Source of the DNA: Sergeia podlipaevii
Taxonomy: Eukaryota; Euglenozoa; Kinetoplastea; Trypanosomatida; Trypanosomatidae
DNA: 14,089 nt
Direction: 5' to 3'
Assembly: GCA_030849805.1 (NCBI GenBank)
Contig: JASANZ010001760.1
Location: 1 to 14,089 of the forward strand
Shown: positions 1 to 8,400 of the stretch, piece by piece
Layout of the letters: every line of letters starts with the position of its first letter
Position numbering within the stretch: position 1 is the stretch's first letter
Notes under the pieces: model-generated
The model's input: the letters and a program-made list of their open reading frames with translations, nothing else
Told to the model about the DNA's origin: nothing
The model's database searches: none
Translations under genes and position numbers: made by a program

Positions 1-2
1 CC

Positions 3-38
3 AACGCCGCCCCCGTGGAGGCCGCCGCTCAGGAGTAG
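3..38 (+). CDS. 3' end of an upstream gene, unidentified (partial)
   Basis: Frame 3 reads NAAPVEAAAQE and then TAG at 36-38. The codons are mostly GC-rich (GCC, CCC, GTG, GAG), and composition drops sharply to AT-rich right after this point, as expected at the end of a trypanosomatid coding region. The other two forward frames also hit stops within 10 bases of it, so the frame choice rests on codon character. The tail is alanine-rich and ends with a glutamate. Eleven residues are too few to name a family. The strand agrees with every other gene in the window. Confidence 0.5.
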   Translation, partial: NAAPVEAAAQE

Positions 39-459
39 GATGATATAACTTCAGTACTCAATAGATAATTTTATTTTTATTTTTGAGGGAAGGAATCAGA
101 AATTTAGTGATTTCCTTCGTTCTAACATAATTAAAAGCAAATATTATGAGGATCGTATTTTTCTTTTTGTACGTCTGTGATGGGCAACTGTTGGCTCTTC
201 ACAGGAACGCACTTTTATTTTCTGATTTTTGTTGCTCTCTTCCTCGGCGTTAAGAAGGAGAGCTACATGATACAAAGTTTATTGAACTTTTATTGCGTTA
301 ACTTTTGTGCATGTTTTATCATCTCGTTTTCTTCCTCTGTCTTCATTTCTCATTTTCGTCGCGGGATTTTTTCTTTATTTCTTTGCGTCACTAGTTGTGT
401 ACGTTATTGAAAAAAAAAAAGGTTTGTAGGGTGCTACAGTGCTATACTGTGCGGTTCCT

Positions 460-550
460 CCCCCCCCCCCTCTCTCCCTTCTTCTTTGCTGTGGCGGTGG
501 TTTTCTACACTACCCTACACAACGATTTGACGCCCGCAATACCTCTTTAG
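460..550 (+). promoter_or_regulatory. Predicted SL trans-splice acceptor for IFT122 (AG at 549-550)
   Basis: An 11-C run and a following CT-rich tract (460-488) open a stretch with no AG dinucleotide from 440 until CTCTTTAG at 543-550. A pyrimidine tract followed by the first AG is the usual kinetoplastid trans-splicing signal. Use of this site gives a 208-base leader that contains no ATG before 759, which agrees with the chosen IFT122 start. Later AGs (for example 588 onward, after a second short CT tract at 562-575) are alternatives. This is inferred from pattern only. Confidence 0.55.
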
Positions 551-658
551 CGATAGTGTTTATTTCCTTCCTTTCTGTGTGTGAAGAAGTTTCTAGTGAC
601 AATACCAGAACACGCACACATTTCCAATCAAGAGGAAGGGAAAGAATAGAAACTTCTT

Positions 659-660
<2 letters not shown>

Positions 661-696
<36 letters not shown>
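661..696 (+). repeat. Trinucleotide microsatellite (ATC/ATT)n in the predicted IFT122 leader
   Basis: Twelve tandem ATY units: ATC and ATT alternate three times and then ATT repeats six times. It lies 62 bases before the IFT122 start, inside the predicted 5' leader. It creates a poly-isoleucine run in one meaningless open frame. Its length may vary between strains. Confidence 0.9.
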
Positions 697-758
697 TTCC
701 GAACAAAGAAGCAGCGAGAAAACTAGAACGAAGATAACAATAGAAAAGAAAAAGGAAA

Positions 759-3700
759 ATGCGTACAAGTGTACGGTGGACAGAGACGTCAGATCCAGTC
801 AACGGTGTGCGACCTCCAATCAATAGCATTAGTTACAGTCCTTCTGGTGACTACGTGATTGCCTCCTGCGGCGTCCGCGTATTGGTGTACGCTGCCTCTA
901 CCGGCACACTTCTTCACTCCCTCAAGGGCCACTCCGATACAGTGTACTGCGTAGACTACTCATCAGATGGCAAACGCTTTGCCAGTGGTGGGGCTGACCA
1001 TACGGTGATCATCTGGTCCAATAAGGGCGAGGGCATCGTCAAGTATCAGCATCGTGAGTCTATCCAGGCGCTCGCCAGCAACCCCACCGGCCCTCAACTC
1101 GCATCCATCTCTAGCTGTGATTGGGGTATCTGGTCACCGGATGAACCCAAGGTGGGCAAGCAGGCATTGCCTTCAAAGGGTCTCTGTGCTACCTGGACAC
1201 AAGACGGTCAGTACCTCGCAATTGGCATGTTGGATGGCACTATTTCTATTCTCTTCCAGGGTTTGGAGGAGCGCCAGCGCATTCGCCGCACGGCGCCAGT
1301 CTGGACGATGGCTTTTAATCCAACGCGGGAAAACGGTATTGACGTGCTCGCTGTGGGATCATGGGATCAGAGACTCTCCTTCTACAATCTCAATGGCAAC
1401 CCTGCAGGCCGTGAGCGTGAGCTGGACTTCGACCCCTGCAGTCTATCTTTCTACGGCGACGGCGAGTATATCCTGCTTAGCGGAAGCGATCACAAGGTCA
1501 CGCTCTATACAAAGGACGGTGGAAAGCTTGTGAACGTGGCAGAGGCGGATGACTGGGTGTGGTCTTCAAAACAGCGTCCTCGCCAGCGACAGATTTGCTG
1601 CGGAACGAACGATGGCACGATCAGCAGTATCGAAATCAACGTCACCACGGTGCACTGCATCTACCAGGATCAGTACGTGTACCGTGATAACATGACCAAT
1701 GTGGTGGTACATCAGCTCACCCTCGACCGCAAAATGACGATTCCGTGTAACGATTATGTAAGGAAGCTCGCCACCTTCCGCGACCGCCTCGCCGTACAGT
1801 TCCAGGACCGCATTGTTATCTTTGAGCTCTTCTACGATGACGAGCGCAACATGCGGTACCAAGACATTGCACAAATCCGCAAGCGTCTCGATTGCAGTTT
1901 GCTCTGCGTCACAGACAACACCATCATTGTTTGCAAGGACAAGCGCATCACCATGTACGACTTCCAAGGCAACAAGCGCCGTGAGTGGTCTATGGACAGC
2001 ACGATCCGCTACATTAAGGTGTCCGGTGGTCTTGAGGAGCGCGAGACGCTGCTCGTCGGTCTCAAGAGCGGGCAGGCGCTCAAAATCTTTGTAGACAACC
2101 CATTCCCCACGTTACTCGTAAAAGTCAGCAGTCCAATTCGCTGTCTTGACCTCAGTAGCTCCAGAACTAAGCTTGCTATTGTGGACGACAACAACCTTCT
2201 GCAGGTCTTTGATCTTGCCAAGAAAAACGAGCTCATGTTCACCGAAACGAATGCCAACGCGGTGGTATGGAACACGGATTTTGAGGATATGATTGCCTTC
2301 TCTACAGGCGGAAACACGCTCAATATTCGCACCGCATCGCTCCCTGCATATCAACAGTCTATGCGCGGTCTCGTCGTTGGGTTCAAGGCGAACCGCCTCT
2401 TTAATCTTCACTATTCTACGATGATGATCGTGGACGCCCCGCACGCCCACGCGTTGTACCGCTACATCGAAGCAAAGGACTTTGAGGCGGCCTACAAGAT
2501 CGCCTCTCGGGGTGTCACAGAAGGGGACTGGAAGATGCTAGGCATGCATGCCATGACGCACTTGCGCCTGGACGTGGCACGCTGCGCCTTCACACGCATT
2601 CATGAAGTAAAATTTGTAGAACTGCTGAACGCACTGGAGCTGAGGCGCAAGCAAGGCGCCACAGGAGCGAACGGCGAGATCAACGCGGAGCGGGATAGCA
2701 TTCTCGCTGGTGACATCCTTGCCTTTCAGGGCAAGTACCAGGACGCAGCTAGGCAGTTCATTAAGGCCGGTAACGAGAACCGCGCCATCGAGATGTTCTG
2801 TGACATAAAAATGTGGGATGAAGCACGTAAGGTTTGCAGCGATGAGAATCACCTACGCGACCTTATCCGTCAGCAGGCACGCTGGGCGGAGGACTCACAG
2901 AACTACGTCGAGGCTGCAACTCTATACGAAACCTGCGGCGACTACGCCAAGGCTGTTGGGATGATGGGACAGTCTGGGCAGACTGACAAGCTTATGAAGA
3001 TGTGTCGTGCCTTGCCGAAATCTGAGGTGGCACTCATCGCCGAGTGCGCGCGCTACTTCCGTCAGCAAGACGCCATTCCCTACGCTCTTGAGGCGTACGA
3101 GAAGATCGGTGATCATCTCTCTCTCATTCAGATCTACGTAGAGCTTGGGGAGTGGCGCCATGCCTTTTTGATTCTTGACAAGTGCCCGCAATACGCTCGC
3201 GATGTGTACGTGCCATGGGCCAGCTGGCTTGCGGAAAACGATAAGTTTGTCGAGGCGCTCGAGGCGTTCCGCGCGGCCAAGTGGCCCAAGGAGGCTGTTC
3301 ACATGATGGAAACACTCGCTTCAAATATGGTCACCTGTCGCAAGTTTAACGATGCCGCATACTATTTTATTCAGCTTGCCAATGAGTACGGACAGTTTGA
3401 GGACAACGAGAAGCCTACAGATGCACAGAAGGCGGCTCGCATCAAGATGAGCAACGAGTGCGTGCGCAGGGCAGATATCTACTACGCCTACGCCATCGTC
3501 TACTCCCACACCACGCAGCCTTTTTCTTTTCAGGAATCCACTCTGTTCCGTGTCTCTCGCTACCTTCTGTCAATGACCAGCGATGGCGCACTCCCCATGA
3601 ATGTAGGTAAGGCAGAGGTTCTCTACACCTTGGCGCGCGTGGCGAATCGTCTTGATATGGTCCGCACCGCCCGCGCAGTGTTTGAGAAGCTTCAGTCTGT

Positions 3701-4547
3701 TATTCTACCTCTCTCCATCATGGAGCAGGTGGACGTGGAAACGCTGCTTGTGCGCAGCAAGGCCCTCTCTGACAAGGACGAGCTTCTTGACACGTGCTAT
3801 CGGTGCAAGAACGTGGTGGCACAGTTCACAGACCGAGGGGACCGCTGCCCTACCTGCTTTCATCCATTTGTGCGCTGCTTCGTCACCTTCACAGGGCTCC
3901 CCCTCGTAGAGTTTGCCATCTCAAACGATCTTACAGATGCAGAAGCGGAGCAGATTATTATCTCCGGCATCGGAGGGCGTAGGCGCAGCGATGAAGCAGA
4001 GGGCGAGGATCCCGATGACCCGAACGGTGACGGCACCGGTGCGATGCGCGCGGGAAATGAGTGGAACGCAGCGGATGGGGATACCAATGTGATTAACTTT
4101 GAGGAGGACAACCTTGACTATCAGATTGATCAGCAGCTCGTTGCGATGGGGCGGGCCAAGGCGGCGGCGAACAAGGGTGGCGATCCTTTCTTTACTCAGC
4201 TTCAGTACGTCCTGCGGCCTGGACGAGCAAAGGGGACGTATCAGCCATTTGTCGCCAACGCGGATATGCTGAAGCAGTTTAGGCGCGATGAGATATTCAT
4301 TGTCAAACCCCGCTATGGTGCCCTTCCTGTTCCCAACCGCTACTATCGCCTTGTCAAGAATGAAGTCAGCATTGTGCTCTGTGAGGGCTGCCAGCACTTC
4401 TTTATTGGCGAGGAGTACGAATTCGAGTGCATGAAGGGGTCTGGATGCCCGTTGTGCCGCTACAAGCCGGGTCATCAGGTGAGCCGCTCGCTGAAGGAGA
4501 TCATGTTAGCGACGGAGAACATTGGCACCTCAGGAGCGCCGCAGTGA
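759..4547 (+). CDS. IFT122: Intraflagellar transport protein 122 (IFT-A core subunit)
   Basis: This is a subunit of the IFT-A complex, which drives retrograde transport and membrane-protein entry in cilia and flagella. The 1262-aa length fits the family (about 1200-1250). The opening MRTSVRWTE and the segment around LKGHSDTVYCVDYSSDGKRF followed by TVIIWSNKGEGI (about residues 55-95) are typical of the IFT122 N-terminal WD40 domain. Two beta-propeller regions cover roughly 1-315 and 316-610, followed by a helical TPR-like solenoid at about 620-1005. The C-terminus has two zinc-ribbon-like cysteine sets: C1013/C1016 with C1030/C1033, and C1208/C1211 with C1230/C1233. An acidic low-complexity linker lies at about 1073-1125. 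ATG 759 is the first ATG after the predicted splice acceptor. No frameshift or truncation is seen. IFT121 and IFT144 share the architecture, but the N-terminal sequence matches IFT122 best. Confidence 0.95.
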   Translation: MRTSVRWTETSDPVNGVRPPINSISYSPSGDYVIASCGVRVLVYAASTGTLLHSLKGHSDTVYCVDYSSDGKRFASGGADHTVIIWSNKGEGIVKYQHRESIQALASNPTGPQLASISSCDWGIWSPDEPKVGKQALPSKGLCATWTQDGQYLAIGMLDGTISILFQGLEERQRIRRTAPVWTMAFNPTRENGIDVLAVGSWDQRLSFYNLNGNPAGRERELDFDPCSLSFYGDGEYILLSGSDHKVTLYTKDGGKLVNVAEADDWVWSSKQRPRQRQICCGTNDGTISSIEINVTTVHCIYQDQYVYRDNMTNVVVHQLTLDRKMTIPCNDYVRKLATFRDRLAVQFQDRIVIFELFYDDERNMRYQDIAQIRKRLDCSLLCVTDNTIIVCKDKRITMYDFQGNKRREWSMDSTIRYIKVSGGLEERETLLVGLKSGQALKIFVDNPFPTLLVKVSSPIRCLDLSSSRTKLAIVDDNNLLQVFDLAKKNELMFTETNANAVVWNTDFEDMIAFSTGGNTLNIRTASLPAYQQSMRGLVVGFKANRLFNLHYSTMMIVDAPHAHALYRYIEAKDFEAAYKIASRGVTEGDWKMLGMHAMTHLRLDVARCAFTRIHEVKFVELLNALELRRKQGATGANGEINAERDSILAGDILAFQGKYQDAARQFIKAGNENRAIEMFCDIKMWDEARKVCSDENHLRDLIRQQARWAEDSQNYVEAATLYETCGDYAKAVGMMGQSGQTDKLMKMCRALPKSEVALIAECARYFRQQDAIPYALEAYEKIGDHLSLIQIYVELGEWRHAFLILDKCPQYARDVYVPWASWLAENDKFVEALEAFRAAKWPKEAVHMMETLASNMVTCRKFNDAAYYFIQLANEYGQFEDNEKPTDAQKAARIKMSNECVRRADIYYAYAIVYSHTTQPFSFQESTLFRVSRYLLSMTSDGALPMNVGKAEVLYTLARVANRLDMVRTARAVFEKLQSVILPLSIMEQVDVETLLVRSKALSDKDELLDTCYRCKNVVAQFTDRGDRCPTCFHPFVRCFVTFTGLPLVEFAISNDLTDAEAEQIIISGIGGRRRSDEAEGEDPDDPNGDGTGAMRAGNEWNAADGDTNVINFEEDNLDYQIDQQLVAMGRAKAAANKGGDPFFTQLQYVLRPGRAKGTYQPFVANADMLKQFRRDEIFIVKPRYGALPVPNRYYRLVKNEVSIVLCEGCQHFFIGEEYEFECMKGSGCPLCRYKPGHQVSRSLKEIMLATENIGTSGAPQ

Positions 4548-5062
4548 AGAGAAAGGAGGAAACCAAAAACGTGAAAAACTGTGGTTGCGGTGCTCCCCTT
4601 AGCGGTTCGTATTGATACTTGTCTCCTTGCTTTCTATTATCTTTTTTTTTCTTTGCTTGTTTTGGAGGGATTGTGCTTAGAGGGCACTTTTTAGTTTGCG
4701 GTGTTTGTAGAGAAGATAGAGAATAGAAAAGGGAAGGCGGGAAGCAAAGGTGTGTTTTTCTTTAAAAAGAAAGAATAGAGATCAAGGTGCTCGCGTCGCG
4801 TCCTTTCTCGTTTGATTGCTTTTTTTTTATTTAGCTTCTCCCCCGCCTCCCTTTCGTTTATTTATGTGTGCATGAGCGTGTATTACCTACGAATTTGTGT
4901 AGTGTATTTGTTCTCGTACCAAAGCGGCATTATGATTATGTTCATTCTTTGTTTTGTTTTGTCTGTTGGTATTGTTGTTATTCGATTCATTTTTTACTAT
5001 TTGTTTTCTGTCTTATTTTTTTTTTTTCGATGTTTATCAACTGTTTCAGTCATGTAACGGAA

Positions 5063-5084
5063 CCCCCCCCCCCCCTTCTCACAG
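5063..5084 (+). promoter_or_regulatory. C13-led pyrimidine tract with CAG: possible upstream SL acceptor
   Basis: Thirteen C residues are followed by TTCTCACAG, with the AG at 5083-5084. This resembles a strong 3' splice acceptor. If used for the downstream 1636-aa gene, the leader would be 406 bases long and carry many upstream ATGs, so it may instead serve a small separate transcript or be a minor site. The C-run parallels the one before IFT122. Confidence 0.4.
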
Positions 5085-5095
5085 CCTGCTTGATT

Positions 5096-5206
5096 ATGTG
5101 GCAAGAGAATAGTCAGGTAGTAGGGGTACTGTGTGTGTGCTCGGCAAAGCTGGAGATATGCCATATTCAAATATACATAAATACAAATATAATGGGAAAA
5201 GATTAA
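5096..5206 (+). other. Small ORF of 36 codons just after an acceptor-like site (speculative)
   Basis: ATG at 5096 lies 11 bases after the acceptor-like CAG at 5084 and is the first ATG there. The frame runs 36 codons to TAA at 5204-5206. The translation begins MWQENSQVVGVLCVCSAKLE and has no recognised family. It could be a micropeptide, an upstream ORF of the next gene, or chance. Composition gives little support for coding. Confidence 0.15.
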
Positions 5207-5328
5207 GGTAGGTCTTTTTTTTCATATATCAGTCGCTTTTGCATGGAGTATCTGAGCAGTAGTGGGTTTCTTGGTTTGTCGTGCCTTCCTATGCATGTCA
5301 ATGGGCGCATGTGTTTCTATATACGAAT

Positions 5329-5395
5329 CGCTCTTGCTATTATTCTTTTTATCGCTTTTATGGTTTTATCTCTTTTTTTTAAAAAAAAAAATGAG
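5329..5395 (+). promoter_or_regulatory. Predicted SL trans-splice acceptor for the 1636-aa gene (AG at 5394-5395)
   Basis: No AG occurs from 5263 through 5393, a 131-base stretch that is T-rich toward its end (CTCTTGC, TTCTTTTT, TCTCTTTTTTTT). The first AG is at 5394-5395. The leader would be 95 bases. Alternatives are AG at 5406-5407 and 5430-5431. No AG exists from 5432 to 5569, so no site closer to the start codon is available. Confidence 0.5.
5373..5391. repeat. T8A11 self-complementary homopolymer block
   Basis: Eight T residues are directly followed by eleven A residues, immediately before the AG at 5394-5395. It is self-complementary, though without a loop it is a poor hairpin; poly(dA:dT) may exclude nucleosomes. 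The T part extends the pyrimidine-rich tract used to predict the acceptor. Confidence 0.8.
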
Positions 5396-5436
5396 GTGAA
5401 CACATAGTCATCGATCCGAAAATAAAAAAAGTATAT

Positions 5437-5472
5437 ATGCATGCTCAAATACTTTTGACCATTTTTTTTTAA
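5437..5472 (+). promoter_or_regulatory. Upstream ORFs in the leader of the 1636-aa gene
   Basis: ATG 5437 opens an 11-codon frame (MHAQILLTIFF, stop TAA 5470-5472). ATG 5441 opens an overlapping 5-codon frame (MLKYF, stop TGA 5456-5458). Both lie after the last possible acceptor AG (5431), so any mRNA containing the start at 5491 must include them. Upstream ORFs usually lower translation of the main frame in trypanosomatids. Regulation here is inferred. Confidence 0.5.
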
Positions 5473-5490
5473 AACCTTTTTGCACATAAC

Positions 5491-8400
5491 ATGTTACTAC
5501 ATTCTGTCTCACGTGTGCTGCTGCTTGCGTTCGTGCTTCTTGCTGGTGCCCACCTCTTCGTTGGCGCGCAGGAAGAGACAATTGACGAGTCTTCCATATG
5601 GCCTTATCCGCCACAGTTAGAAATTGCAGTAAACAAGGCGGTGCTGCGGTCCGGTGTGCCACTGCCAGCAGCGGAAAATGTGAGATATCTCGCAAAGCTT
5701 GGGATTCCTTTCACCTTTGTCGTGCAAGACAGAGTCAATGCACTCTACATGTTTGACACAATGCGCTTCATGACGTTAGAGCATGGCCAATGTCCCGCGA
5801 CGTTTTCGTTAGATGCCCTCTTCTATTGTGTGCGTCATCCAGAAGTGCTGGAAACTTTCTACGGTGTTCAACGCTTACGGCAGCTTAGCGAAGCCGCCAC
5901 GATACCACCAGAGTGGATCTTGCATGACAAGTACTATGCGGATAGGACAGAGGCAACTGGCGCTTTTTCCCGTCATGGCATTAGCAACACACAGCTGCGG
6001 AATTCAGAGGAATATATTGCGACTGCCCCCACTGTGATGGGTCCCCTCTGGGTATATCTAAAGCTTCCTGAGTCGATACAAGATCTTACCGAGGAAACGA
6101 CGGTATCACTGTGGGATATAAAAGTAGTAACAAAAATGCATCTAGGCAACGCCAGCGAATCAAACGCAGGCGAGCACAGCAGTTGGCGCACAATCCGCGA
6201 ATTGAAGATTGACCTGGAAGCAATAGTGAAACGTCTAAATCTACAGCTCTTGTTGCGGGCACGCCACAAGTACGCTCAAGGCATTGCAGCTTACGATGCT
6301 GCATTGCGTGAAGAGGCGGCACGGGCGACGACACACGCCGTGGAGCTACTAAAAGAAGAAAGAAAAGAGGCGCAAGATGACCGCTTGCTTGCTGAGAATT
6401 ACCGTGCATTTAGGCAGCAGAGAGAACGGGAAAGACGAGAAAGTGCAGTCTCGGGCCAGCGCGGGCAAGGTACTTCAGATAGCTCGTTCTCCGCTACTTT
6501 GAGCGAGAATCACGATCGTCGCAAGGGTCAGGCGCGACATGCGGTTGCTTGTACAAAGATTGACAAAGCGCTTGCAACACTCGCTTCACAGGGGGCGTTG
6601 ATGGATGTCGACACACGCGTGGAGCATCTCACGCGCCTCCGTCGTCGATACCACTGCACAGATAACCATTCATCCACGCCTTCCGCAACCGCTACTACAG
6701 TTAGCAGCAATACAAAAAATAAAAGTAGCATGTGCGACACGCTACCCAAGGGTGACACCATGCGCGAGTGCAATGTACTTTGTGGCGCACTTGTTCACCT
6801 TGCAGGCTGGCACCAGCACACTGGTCAGCCTCTGACTGTCCCACAGAGCTTAGCGTTGTTACACTCGCTCTACAAGGCATATCATGACGACACCTCAGTA
6901 GCTGACGACGATATCGTGGCGATTCGGGACGATGAGAGAGACAGAAACGTGGACGCCTTTTCCGTTGAGGACTTTATTGACTTTGCGATACAACTAGTGC
7001 ACACGCAGCGATACCGCTGCTGTCGTCGTCAGTGCCCCATTCCACGTCATGTCACAGCGGAGCTGAGCTACGCAGCTGCACTTCTTCAGCTCACAAACGT
7101 ATCGAAGTTGCCAGAGCAACAGCGCAGTGGAAAACGAAAGGGAAGTACAGTATGGCCAAGAGCCCTTTCTGATATTCAGCAAGCCTTTTGGTCAGGCTCT
7201 AAGCGCGCAGCCGGGACAATAGCAACACTGCGTGAAAACGGTATTCATGTTCGACAGCACATCAAGTCGGCTATTGCGCTACTGGCGCACTCAATGCAGG
7301 GAAATCTGGAGTACATGTACGCCCAGCTCCTTGATTATACTGCCGGCTCTACGCAAGCGTTGCAAAGCAGTACCAGTGCTAGTAGTGATACGGAGAACGA
7401 TAATGCCACAGTGGGAGGCGTTGCCGCTGAGCGCCTTCTTAGGTATGAGCGATACCGCCTTATCGGCCACTCTCTCGTATTTGTAGACGCGCCAGAGATG
7501 ACACGGTCGTGGATCCACGACATCATTGCGCTTGGCGAGCAAGACTTGAGCAGGAGTGGAAGCTCGGAGGTGGAGAGTGAAGGTAACGAAGAAGCGGCAT
7601 CAGGGCATATATATGATGAGGAATTTCCTCCTGTTAGCCTACAAAGCTCGCCTCGCTTGGTCAGAGTTAACTTGCATATTGCCGAGGCGCTCATCTACAT
7701 ACACGGAGTTAGGGGTGTGCAGCGCAACCTGCGCCGGGCGGAGTGCCTGCTGCTGAGCGTGCTTCGTAAGTTTCAGTACGCGTGTGACATTGAACTTCTG
7801 AAGGAAATCGTCGCGAACGAATCTTATGCGGGGTCACAACTTAACTTGCGTGGTGGTGGTGGTGGTAGTGGTGATGCCTCTACGTCAGGGTGGTGGTTTG
7901 ATAAAATGGTCTCTCAGGCTGCTTCAGCTGGTGATAATGCTGGTGGCGACTACGACAACGCCGGAACAAATAGAAAGCGAGACGGGGTGCGCGAGTTTAT
8001 GGAAAATATGTGCCATGATCACACAGTGAGCTTAGCGGAGATGCAGGAGGCTGTAGGGAAGCATCCAATGCTACTCTGCTCGCTGCCGTCACACTCTACG
8101 GGTTCACAGGAGCGATGGGGTATGGGAGGTGCTACCGCGAATGATGACGATGACCGTATCGAGAGTGATTTTGAGAATATAAAACGCCTGATCAGTCACC
8201 AGCGCAGTGCTCGCTATGATACACTTCACAGAGTTTTGTTACTTCTGAGTCACTTATATTTAATCGATGAGCAGCAGTACGATCGTGCGGCAGTGTACGC
8301 CGAACTCGCTGCACGCCTTGCTGACATGACAGGAAAGACGGCCATGCACGTCATGCATAGATTGCGCGCACCGCTTCCTAGATACAATTGGCTTATAGAC

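Larger units (their letters stand above)
39..758 (+). other. Intergenic spacer: 3' UTR of upstream gene and 5' leader of IFT122
   Basis: This 720-base AT-rich stretch has no convincing gene. It should hold the upstream gene's 3' UTR and poly(A) site, then the SL acceptor and leader of IFT122. Visible elements are an 11-A run at 410-420, an 11-C run at 460-470 that opens a pyrimidine tract, and an ATT/ATC microsatellite at 661-696. Two open frames inside it (177-410 and 439-726) open on GTG, have low-complexity Phe/Ser/Ile-rich translations, and look like chance frames. Confidence 0.7.
4548..5490 (+). other. Intergenic spacer: IFT122 3' UTR and leader of the 1636-aa gene
   Basis: This 943-base AT-rich region holds T-rich tracts (4640-4650, 4820-4830, 5025-5034), a 13-C run at 5063-5075, and a T8A11 block at 5373-5391. 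Several open frames (for example 4812-5057) are Phe/Ser/Val-rich translations of T-rich DNA without convincing starts. The region should contain the IFT122 poly(A) site and the SL acceptor of the next gene. Because the spacer is the longest in the window and holds two acceptor-like sites (5084 and 5395), an unannotated small transcript between the two genes is possible. Confidence 0.65.

Noticed and set aside
177..726. Two forward open frames (177-410 and 439-726) upstream of IFT122
   Set aside because: Both open on GTG rather than ATG, translate T-rich or microsatellite DNA into Phe/Ser/Ile-rich low-complexity peptides, and overlap the predicted splicing signals.
3921..4475. 184-codon reverse-strand open frame
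   Set aside because: It lies wholly antisense to the conserved C-terminal part of IFT122 and has no independent support; all genes here are on the + strand.
4600..4620. GGTTCGT resembling a tRNA B box
   Set aside because: The match is partial (no GGTTCGANNCC), and no cloverleaf, A box or acceptor stem is visible.
4812..5057. 81-codon forward open frame after IFT122
   Set aside because: It begins at a TTG, and the Phe/Leu/Val/Ser-rich translation reflects T-rich spacer DNA; no acceptor directly precedes it.
5373..5391. T8A11 as a terminator hairpin
   Set aside because: Bacterial-type terminators are not expected in this trypanosomatid-like setting, and the block has no GC stem.
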